Under the pieces are notes generated by a model. The model had not been told where the DNA came from and did no database searches. It was given only the letters and a program-made list of their open reading frames with translations. A DNA stretch of 12,349 bases from Planctomycetaceae bacterium. GTDB lineage: Bacteria > Planctomycetota > Planctomycetia > Pirellulales > Thermoguttaceae. Shown here piece by piece: positions 6,961 through 12,349 of the stretch. The stretch is taken from the NCBI GenBank assembly GCA_031278315.1, contig JAITKS010000090.1, positions 1-12,349 of the forward strand, given 5' to 3'. A program made the position numbers and the translations under genes. Position 1 is the stretch's first letter. Each line of letters starts with the position of its first letter.

Positions 6961-7657
6961 TTGTGATCTTTAATAAATAGTTTTTGTATCGCCGAATTTC
7001 ATTCTTAGTACGATACGTATAATTTACCGTCGCATAAGGGACATAATTCAATTTCTATATCGACTGTTTTATCGACTTAACACAGGGCGAATGGTTGACG
7101 AATATATTGTTCACGACCTCTATTCGTTGCGTTTATATTTGCTGCGTCTATTCGAATAGAAAAAACAGCACCAATTACAAAATTAAACTTGACCGGTTGC
7201 AAAATAGTTATTTAATATTTTTTTCTCCCCCCGTCTTGACATGTTTTGTTTGATCGTTGATAGTTATTTACGTTGTATTTGAGATTTGTAGTTTTTTTCT
7301 AATTTTGACCAACAATAATTTAATTTTGAATTGTCAAGTTATAAAATTGCGCTGTCTCTTTTGATTGGTTGACATTTTAATTTTCGTTTGATCGAATTGA
7401 TTTTAATCGAATTGCGATCTACGGATTCTAAAATGTTACCGGTATAAACAAGCTCAACAGAATTAGTCCGATTTACATAAATAGCCGGAAAACATGTTTG
7501 AATAAATACGTTTTGCAGATATATAAATTTATCACGAAATTTGTATCACGAAATTTGTATATTACGATTTCGTCTTTGCAATTTTGCGTGATTAAAATCT
7601 GTTGAGAGCTTGTTGTACGAGTTTCATTTAACCCTTTATATTTTTAACGATCTAAAC
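6961..7657. other. Gene-free AT-rich spacer between the protease and xylulokinase
   Basis: About 700 bp with no supportable gene on either strand. Two promoter-like pairs face the xylulokinase gene: TTGACC (7189-7194) with TTTAAT (7211-7216) at 16 bp, and TTGACA (7369-7374) with TCGAAT (7392-7397) at 17 bp. Both lie more than 250 bp from the start and are only candidates. Other structure: a perfect 12-bp palindrome CTATTCGAATAG (7148-7159) and twin ATCGAATT words at 7391 and 7407, which could be operator half-sites. No clear terminator hairpin follows the protease. Confidence 0.5.
7531..7558. repeat. 14-bp perfect tandem repeat
   Basis: ATCACGAAATTTGT occurs twice back to back (7531-7544 and 7545-7558), about 100 bp before the xylulokinase ATG. 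It contains the CACGAAA word found in other repeats of the window. It could be a pair of regulator sites or simple slippage; nothing more can be said from sequence. Confidence 0.7.
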
Positions 7658-9187
7658 ATGTCGGTATTTCTTGGTATTGATATCGGTACATCCGGTACAA
7701 AGACATTGGCAATTGACGGCAAAGGTAAAATTCTTGCCGATAATTTACAAGATTATCCTTGTTACGCACCAAAACCCCTTTGGAGCGAACAAGACCCCGA
7801 AGATTGGTGGCAAGCAACAGTTAAGTCTGTTCGTAATGTTATCAAAAAAGGAAAAATTAAACCAAACGATGTTAAAGCAATTGGACTTTCAGGTCAAATG
7901 CACGGCAGCGTTTTTCTTGACAAAAATGGGTCTGTAATTCGAAAAGCAATTCTTTGGAATGATCAAAGAACTGTAAAAGAATGTGACGAAATCACCAAAG
8001 CTGCAGGCGGACGGGACGAGTTGATCAAACTTGTATCAAATCCTGCAATAACCGGATTTACAGCTCCGAAAATTCTGTGGCTGCGAAACAATGAACCGCG
8101 AAATTACGAAAAAATTCGCAAAATACTTCTCCCAAAAGACGAAATACGCAGAAGATTAACAGGTGAATATGCAACAGATGTAAGCGACGCCAGCGGAATG
8201 CTATTGCTCAATATTGCAAAACGGAATTGGTCGATTGAAATGCTCAATAAACTTAAACTCGACCGCGAATTTTTCGGTAAAGTTTACGAATCGGAAGACG
8301 TTACCGGAAATTTAACTTCCGAAGCCGCAAAGTTATTAGGTTTGACAACAGATTGTATTGTCGTAGGCGGAGCAGGAGACTGCGCAGCAGGCGCTATCGG
8401 AAATGGAATTGTTGGTGAAGGAATTTTATCAACGTCGATTGGTACGTCGGGAGTGATGTTTGTTTATAGCGATAATATAAAAACTGATCCGTCGGGACGA
8501 GTTCATACGTTTTGTCATGCGGTTCGCGGGAAGTGGCATTTGATGGGAGTTACGCTGGCGGCAGGAGGCTCGTTACAGTGGTTTCGTAATGCAGTTTGTC
8601 AAGAATTATTTGCAGCTTCAAGAAAGAAAAAAATTGACGTCTATAATGTACTTTCGTATGAAGCAGAAAAAACTCCAGCGGGCAGTGAAGGATTATTCTT
8701 TTTACCATATTTAAGCGGTGAAAGAACGCCTCACGCTGACCCGTTTGCAAGAGGATGTTTTATAGGATTGACACTCGCACATTCTCGCGGACATCTAGTC
8801 CGTAGTGTGATGGAAGGTGTAACTTTTTCTTTGCGCGATTCGTTAGATATTTTTGAGAATTTAGGAATTTCAATCAAACAGATTCGCGCAACAGGCGGCG
8901 GAGCAAAAAGCCCGTTTTGGAGACAAATTCAAGCTGATGTATTCGGACAAAAAGTCGTAACAATAAATTCAGAGGAAGGACCGGCTTTTGGTGCAGCATT
9001 ACTAGCAGCGGTAGGTGCAGGCGAATACAAAAACATTCAAGAAGCTTGTAAAGCAACTATAAAAATTGTCAAAGAAACTAAACCAGATATGAAAACAAAA
9101 AAAATCTACGATAAAGCGATGCCGATATATCGAGATTTGTATAATTCACTTAAAGATAATTTCAAAAAAATCGGAGGTACAAAATAG
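7658..9187 (+). CDS. xylB: Xylulokinase (FGGY carbohydrate kinase)
   Basis: Phosphorylates D-xylulose to D-xylulose 5-phosphate with ATP in the cytoplasm, feeding the pentose phosphate pathway. The ATG at 7658 gives 509 residues and puts the phosphate-binding motif at the usual place (MSVFLGIDIGTSGTK, D8). A TTG 48 nt earlier is in frame but would add an unrelated leader. No Shine-Dalgarno is visible. Seen in order: SGQMHGS substrate loop (78-84), SDASGM (176-181), GGAGDCAAGAIG with the likely catalytic base D241, SIGTSGV (260-266), LPYLSGERTPH (349-359) and the GGGAKSPFW adenosine region (413-421). Length agrees with full XylB proteins. QMHG and the GD/AAG block favour xylulokinase over glycerol or gluconate kinases. 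The secreted DUF6807 gene starts 115 bp downstream on the same strand and probably shares the transcript. No isomerase, sugar regulator or transporter lies in the window. Confidence 0.93.
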   Translation: MSVFLGIDIGTSGTKTLAIDGKGKILADNLQDYPCYAPKPLWSEQDPEDWWQATVKSVRNVIKKGKIKPNDVKAIGLSGQMHGSVFLDKNGSVIRKAILWNDQRTVKECDEITKAAGGRDELIKLVSNPAITGFTAPKILWLRNNEPRNYEKIRKILLPKDEIRRRLTGEYATDVSDASGMLLLNIAKRNWSIEMLNKLKLDREFFGKVYESEDVTGNLTSEAAKLLGLTTDCIVVGGAGDCAAGAIGNGIVGEGILSTSIGTSGVMFVYSDNIKTDPSGRVHTFCHAVRGKWHLMGVTLAAGGSLQWFRNAVCQELFAASRKKKIDVYNVLSYEAEKTPAGSEGLFFLPYLSGERTPHADPFARGCFIGLTLAHSRGHLVRSVMEGVTFSLRDSLDIFENLGISIKQIRATGGGAKSPFWRQIQADVFGQKVVTINSEEGPAFGAALLAAVGAGEYKNIQEACKATIKIVKETKPDMKTKKIYDKAMPIYRDLYNSLKDNFKKIGGTK

Positions 9188-9302
9188 AAAAATAGATAAT
9201 AAACAAAAATTGTAATTGAGTAATATTTCAGAGAAATTGTTCAGAGAAATTGTTATACAAACTATTTCTTTAATCAAGTTGTTAAATTTAATCGGAGATT
9301 CT

Positions 9303-10343
9303 ATGAGAGTTAGAAATTTATTTTTTTGTGTGTTAAGTCTTGTAATTTTCGTATTGTTTTATCAATTCGGATTTACAGACGAGGCATTTCAATTCAAGGA
9401 AGAAAACGGCAAACAGCTTATCTTAACCGAAGGAGAAAAACCTATTTTCGTTTATCGTTTTGATATCGTTGAGCATGAATGGGTGCCGACAAAAAATTTA
9501 AGCCGAAGAGCTGGTTGTTATATTCATCCGTTGTATGGTCTCAATGGTGAAATATTGACAGACAATGCTCCAAAGGATCATTTCCATCATCACGGCGTTT
9601 TTTGGACTTGGCCTCATGTTGGAGTTCATACCAAAGAGGGCAAAGTTAATTGGTATGATCTTTGGACAAGTAACACGGCACTCAAACAACATTTTGTTCG
9701 TTGGATTGACAAACAAATATCACCGAGTTCAGCTTCCTTTGAAGTTGAGAACGGTTGGTTTATTGGTGAACCGGCAGATAAAAATAAAATTATGTATGAG
9801 CGGGTTAAAGTTATTGTACATCGGATTCAAACGGATGATAGCGGTTTACGGTCTAGGGCAATTGATTTACAAATTGTCTTGAAACCGATAGATAATCCGA
9901 TTTCGTTGCGAGGCAGTGCGGGAAAAAGTTATGGCGGTTTATCAATTCGTTTTAAACCTTATATTCCCGAAAATGAAAGGAAAAATAAAAACGCAGAATC
10001 AAAACGAAGCGGGATAAATATAATTACAACGCCGGAAGGAAACGCGAAAACAGATTTATCAGAAAAGCCGTTAGCGTGGGCAGATTATACGTCAAAATTT
10101 GATAACCGTGATGAATTAACGGGAGCAACTATTTTTGTACCAAAAAGTCATCCTGATTATCCGCCGACGTGGTTAGTTCGGTATTATGGACCTCTGTGTT
10201 TAGGTTGGCCGGGAGTCAAAGAGCGTTTATTTCCGCCGGATAAAGAAATCAATTTAAAATACAGAATCTGGATTCATGATAAAAAAGTAACAACGCAACA
10301 AATCCAAAAATACTACGACAATTACAATCAGAATCAGAATTGA
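9303..10343 (+). CDS. Exported DUF6807 (PmoA-like) family protein
   Basis: 346 residues from the ATG at 9303, chosen because GGAG (9294-9297) lies 5 nt upstream and the product then opens with a classic signal peptide: MRVRN, then a hydrophobic run to about residue 24. An in-frame TTG at 9216 would bury that signal. The family hallmark is at 73-101: YIHPLYGLNGE, then PKDHFHHHGVFW, with H75, D92, H93 and H95-97 looking like a metal or active-site cluster. A second conserved region is GPLCLGWPG (306-314). The family is annotated DUF6807 or PmoA; despite that name it is not a particulate methane monooxygenase subunit with membrane helices. Its members are abundant in planctomycetes, usually near sugar-use genes, but no reaction is known to me. 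Following xylulokinase, a role in processing a sugar or glycan outside the cytoplasm is plausible. Family call is firm, function unknown. Confidence 0.88.
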   Translation: MRVRNLFFCVLSLVIFVLFYQFGFTDEAFQFKEENGKQLILTEGEKPIFVYRFDIVEHEWVPTKNLSRRAGCYIHPLYGLNGEILTDNAPKDHFHHHGVFWTWPHVGVHTKEGKVNWYDLWTSNTALKQHFVRWIDKQISPSSASFEVENGWFIGEPADKNKIMYERVKVIVHRIQTDDSGLRSRAIDLQIVLKPIDNPISLRGSAGKSYGGLSIRFKPYIPENERKNKNAESKRSGINIITTPEGNAKTDLSEKPLAWADYTSKFDNRDELTGATIFVPKSHPDYPPTWLVRYYGPLCLGWPGVKERLFPPDKEINLKYRIWIHDKKVTTQQIQKYYDNYNQNQN

Positions 10344-10360
10344 AATATGTATCTTTTTAG

Positions 10361-10498
10361 GGTAATAAATCAGTAGATTTTTTGTTTTTTTTGAAATACG
10401 AAATACACGAAAAAATGAAATAGACAAAAAAAATATGAAATAAAAATTTTCGTGTGTTTCGTGATCTTAAAAAAACAAAATTCAACTGATATGTTACC
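10361..10498. repeat. 138-bp inverted-repeat element between convergent genes
   Basis: The left arm (from 10361, GGTAATAAATCAGT, then a T-run) and the right arm (10466-10498, ending ACTGATATGTTACC) are near-perfect inverses over about 30 bp. Inside, ACGAAATACACGAAAA (10398-10413) pairs with TTTTCGTGTGTTTCGT (10447-10462), 15 Watson-Crick pairs plus one G-U in RNA. The whole unit can fold into a long stem. It fills the space between the converging DUF6807 and apbE genes and could stop transcription from both sides. Parts of it recur at 3109-3159 and 3370-3385. Confidence 0.8.
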
Positions 10499-10500
10499 TT

Positions 10501-10535
10501 AAATCTCAAATCTCAAATCTTAAATCTTAAATTTG
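10501..10535. repeat. 7-bp tandem repeat (AAATCTY)5
   Basis: Five 7-bp units in a row: AAATCTC twice, AAATCTT twice and a drifted AAATTTG. The run abuts the inverted-repeat element and ends 2 bp before the apbE stop codon. A related AAAATCT run lies beside the other copy of the ACTGATAT terminus (3292-3320), so the tandem run and the terminus appear to travel together. Confidence 0.8.
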
Positions 10536-10537
10536 TA

Positions 10538-11494
10538 TTATTTAATTTCATGTAATTCGCCGATTGTTTTTATTTCGTAATTTTTATTTTTAGAGTTTGC
10601 CGGCAGAATGAATAAAGCGGAAATTTCGGGGTGATTTTTTTGGTATTCTATTGTTTTTTCAAATCCCATTATAAAAAATGCTGTTGATAATAATTCTGCT
10701 AAAATTCCGCTTGTTGCAATTACTGTTACAGATAATACGTTATCTGCCGGATATCCTGTTCTTGGATCAATCAAGTGAGAAAAACGTCGTCCTTCGTGTC
10801 TGAAAAATTGTTTTTGCGAGCTTGATGTACTAATTGCTTTATCAGATAACATTATTTCCATCAATCTTTTATTTCCGCGTAACGGGTCTGAAATTCCTAT
10901 TTTCCAATTTTCACCTTTTACCAACATGCTGCTCAATCCGCCGTGAAACAGAAAACGATTTACTTCAAAATCACACAGACATTTTGAACCGGCATCTATA
11001 GCGAATCCTTTTCCGGCGCAGCCGAAATTTAGCATCATTTCCGGTAACTTAAATCTGATTGTTTGATTTACCGGATCGATAATTAGAGATTTATAATCGA
11101 CAGATTTTAGTGCATTTTCGATTTCGTTTTTATGCGGAATAATTTTCTTTCCTTTTGCGAATCCCCATAATTTCCAGAGTATGCCGCTTGTAATATCGAC
11201 TGCGCCTTCTGTTTGTTCGGCGATTTCTTGGCATTTTGTTATTAACTCTAGTAATTCATTATCAATTTTTACGGTCTCGTTGTATGCAGTAAGATTGATA
11301 TATTGCACTTTACTATCGAATCGAAATACCGATAAAACTTGTTCCAAACGCTCGACTTCATCCAATGCTTTAATTGCTGCTTCTGTTCCATGTTGAAATA
11401 GCATTCGCGGAAATAATATTTCAAAGTCAACATTCATTGCTCGGCGGCTCACGCTTAGCAAAGAACTGTTTTCGTTATCAGCTTTCCAAAACAT
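10538..11494 (-). CDS. apbE: FAD:protein FMN transferase (ApbE family)
   Basis: 318 residues. ApbE enzymes cut FAD and attach FMN through a phosphoester bond to Ser/Thr of target proteins. Seen in order: SRRAMNVDFEILFP (15-29), where the usual MGT is changed; ERLEQVLSVF (48-57); VDITSGILWKLWGF (99-112); NFGCAGKGFAIDA (156-168, matching the usual GGIAKGYAVD); FLFHGGLSSM (181-190), where the common GGD lacks its Asp; TSSSQKQF (223-230); HLIDPRTGYPADN (240-252), the strongest signature; and AELLSTAFFIMG (266-277). In this last motif the usual metal-ligand Asp is Glu267, while Thr271 is kept. No signal peptide or lipobox is visible, unlike typical exported ApbE, so it may work in the cytoplasm. 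The ATG has no obvious Shine-Dalgarno. No flavinylation-target motif was seen elsewhere in the window. The MITE-like unit begins 38 bp upstream of the start. Confidence 0.88.
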   Translation of the reverse strand: MFWKADNENSSLLSVSRRAMNVDFEILFPRMLFQHGTEAAIKALDEVERLEQVLSVFRFDSKVQYINLTAYNETVKIDNELLELITKCQEIAEQTEGAVDITSGILWKLWGFAKGKKIIPHKNEIENALKSVDYKSLIIDPVNQTIRFKLPEMMLNFGCAGKGFAIDAGSKCLCDFEVNRFLFHGGLSSMLVKGENWKIGISDPLRGNKRLMEIMLSDKAISTSSSQKQFFRHEGRRFSHLIDPRTGYPADNVLSVTVIATSGILAELLSTAFFIMGFEKTIEYQKNHPEISALFILPANSKNKNYEIKTIGELHEIK

Positions 11495-11532
11495 TTTGTG
11501 TATAGTTTTGTGTAGAATGTTTTATTGGATAA

Positions 11533-11977
11533 TATACTTTTCACACTTTAAATTTCGGTATTCGTTTTAAACTTAAATTGCACTTGCAGGGCGAATTCAT
11601 AGACAATTTTTTGACTCAAAAACAAGTTGTACTTATTAAAAAATATTGCAATGTTTATTGACAATATTTTCAATTAAAAAAATAAAAAACGAATGTAATA
11701 TACTATTCATACTTAAAAATTCGGTATTTGTTTTAAACAAAACCAGCCCTGAAAGGGCGATCGGATTATAACCCGCCCCAGCGGGGCGGGTAAAATCCCC
11801 CCAAAACCTAAGCCCTGAAGGGGCGATCGGATATTGAGACTCATAACCAACGTAATGGAAACGAAACAATAATTGTTGTTAATAATTGTTGTCGTTATTT
11901 TTTACTGCTCTTTCAGGGCGATTTGGGTGAACAGTTCTTTTGTAATAAAAACTGAAATTTAAAGTGTGATGAGTATA
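11533..11977. mobile_element. MITE-like 445-bp unit with 27-bp inverted ends
   Basis: The left end (11533-11559, beginning TATACTTTTCACAC) and right end (11951-11977, ending GTGTGATGAGTATA) are inverse copies with 24 of 27 positions equal. A third, diverged copy of the left end sits inside at 11699-11738, in the same orientation as the left end and extending through TTTTAAAC. No transposase is encoded. The interior holds the CCCTGAA repeat block and two loose AGGGCGA words (about 11589 and 11915). No target-site duplication is evident. It could be a nonautonomous element, or nested repeats that look like one. Confidence 0.55.
11745..11832. repeat. CCCTGAARGGGCGATCGGAT repeat pair with GC hairpin
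   Basis: A 22-bp unit at 11745-11766 recurs at 11811-11832 with a single change. Each contains CCCTGAARGGG, itself a small palindrome. Between them a perfect hairpin, CCCGCCCC (11772-11779) and GGGGCGGG (11783-11790), is formed. This is a familiar type of dispersed noncoding repeat. On the minus strand it yields the spurious peptide words PIAPSGL and NPIALSGL. Confidence 0.85.
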
Positions 11978-12113
11978 GTTATGTGAGGTCGATTGAATCT
12001 TTTAGATGCGTTAATACAATATTTCGCTGATTGTGTCAAGACGAGTTTTTTTATTTTTTAAAACAAGCAACGCATGAAATTTCACAAAAAACATGAAAAT
12101 CATATACAAATTC
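11978..12113. other. AT-rich intergenic stretch, no gene
   Basis: No gene or clear signal is visible between the MITE-like unit and the repeats at the window end. The stretch contains words related to the CACGAAA repeats, but inverted and diverged (CATGAAATTTCAC at 12074, ACATGAAAA at 12091). Confidence 0.5.
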
Positions 12114-12183
12114 TTTTTCGTATTTTTCGTGAATTTTGTTATTTTGGAATATATTCAGAGTAATAATTTATTGTTTTTCGGGA
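12114..12183. repeat. CGTG / TAATAATTTA family repeat, copy C
   Basis: TTTTTCGTATTTTTCGTG (12114-12131) is followed at 12151-12183 by TCAGAGTAATAATTTATT and a T-run ending in CGGGA. The second part aligns with 3151-3182 at most positions. The two sites therefore share the join between an ATATCAGT-type end and a CGGGA-starting hairpin block. The 66-residue plus-strand frame over this block has repeat-like composition and is not taken as a gene. Confidence 0.6.
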
Positions 12184-12220
12184 CCGGTTATATTTTTCGT
12201 TACAAAAAAAGAGATTGCTA

Positions 12221-12250
12221 TGTAGAGACACAATGTATTGTGTTTCTACA
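12221..12250. repeat. TGTAGAGACACAAT palindromic repeat
   Basis: A 14-bp arm TGTAGAGACACAAT (12221-12234), a GT centre and the arm ATTGTGTTTCTACA (12237-12250) form a hairpin with 13 Watson-Crick pairs and one G-U pair. Palindromes built on GTAGAGAC/GTCTCTAC are a widespread dispersed repeat type, known to me mainly from cyanobacteria and other repeat-rich genomes. Confidence 0.8.
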
Positions 12251-12265
12251 GACATTATCATTATC

Positions 12266-12321
12266 ATACCCCGAAGGGGTATCTCCAATGTAGCCGTGCG
12301 TGGTGTACTCACCACACACGG
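12266..12321. repeat. Two adjacent hairpin repeats
   Basis: The first hairpin is ATACCCC-GAA-GGGGTAT (12266-12282), a perfect 7-bp stem with a 3-nt loop. The second is CCGTGCGTGGTG (12294-12305) paired with CACCACACACGG (12310-12321), with 11 of 12 Watson-Crick pairs, one G-U pair and a 4-nt loop. With the palindrome at 12221-12250 they form a run of three hairpins in 101 bp. No gene ends nearby, so they are better read as repeats than as terminators. Confidence 0.75.
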
Positions 12322-12349
12322 AATCAAATGGATAAATTAACACAAAATC

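Noticed and set aside
6961..7020. Possible terminator after the protease gene
   Set aside because: Only short T-runs and an 8-bp ATACGTAT palindrome were found; no stem followed by a T-run.
7091..7159. 22-codon frame after an AGGG word in the 700-bp spacer
   Set aside because: Too short, with poor spacing to the AGGG word and no family resemblance; expected by chance in this length.
7610..7657. TTG start giving xylulokinase 16 extra residues
   Set aside because: FGGY kinases begin just before the FLGIDIGTSGT motif; the ATG at 7658 places it correctly.
9216..9302. TTG start giving the DUF6807 protein 29 extra residues
   Set aside because: The ATG at 9303 has a good GGAG site and opens directly with a signal peptide, which the longer form would bury.
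11636..11869. 77-residue minus-strand open frame with PIAPSGL-like words
   Set aside because: It is a translation of the CCCTGAA/GGGCGATCGGAT repeat pair. Such peptides are a common annotation artefact; there is no ribosome binding site or domain.
12093..12327. Overlapping 66- and 62-residue frames on opposite strands
   Set aside because: Both run through hairpin repeats and low-complexity AT sequence; no start signal or recognisable domain.

Overview
The window looks like a piece of a low-GC bacterial chromosome whose noncoding spaces are unusually full of repeats. The best guess is Planctomycetota. The xylulokinase, the secreted DUF6807 (PmoA-like) protein, the VIT/von Willebrand A protein and the ApbE variant all read like members of planctomycete families, and several starts lack a clear Shine-Dalgarno. 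This is recognition from memory, not a search. No rRNA, tRNA, CRISPR array, transposase or integrase was seen.

Layout. Positions 1-290 hold G+C-rich palindromic repeats. At 679-3090 lies an exported VIT + vWA protein. A repeat cluster at about 3109-3385 follows, including an 80-bp cloverleaf-like palindrome. A near-consensus promoter (3477-3504) and a hairpin at its predicted transcript start then lead into two overlapping genes at 3576-6960: an AAA+ ATPase and a cytoplasmic subtilisin-like protease. This ATPase/subtilisin arrangement matches the ietAS type of toxin-antitoxin/anti-phage defence module and is the most interesting content of the window. A gene-free AT-rich stretch (6961-7657) separates it from a metabolic pair, xylulokinase (7658-9187) and a signal-peptide-bearing DUF6807 protein (9303-10343). 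An ApbE-family FAD:protein FMN transferase (10538-11494, minus) converges on this pair, with an inverted-repeat element in the gap. The last 850 bp contain no convincing gene. They hold a 445-bp MITE-like unit with 27-bp inverted ends and a run of three hairpin repeats.

How the genes work together. The ATPase and protease almost certainly form one translationally coupled two-gene system. The ATPase would restrain or direct a protease that carries its own propeptide-like N-terminal modules, and an HTH-like tail on the ATPase raises the possibility of autoregulation. Xylulokinase and the DUF6807 protein probably form a sugar-use operon. The vWA protein and ApbE look like independent housekeeping or accessory genes.

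Limits: all homology is by eye; repeat copy number, defence activity and taxonomy need searches that could not be run here.
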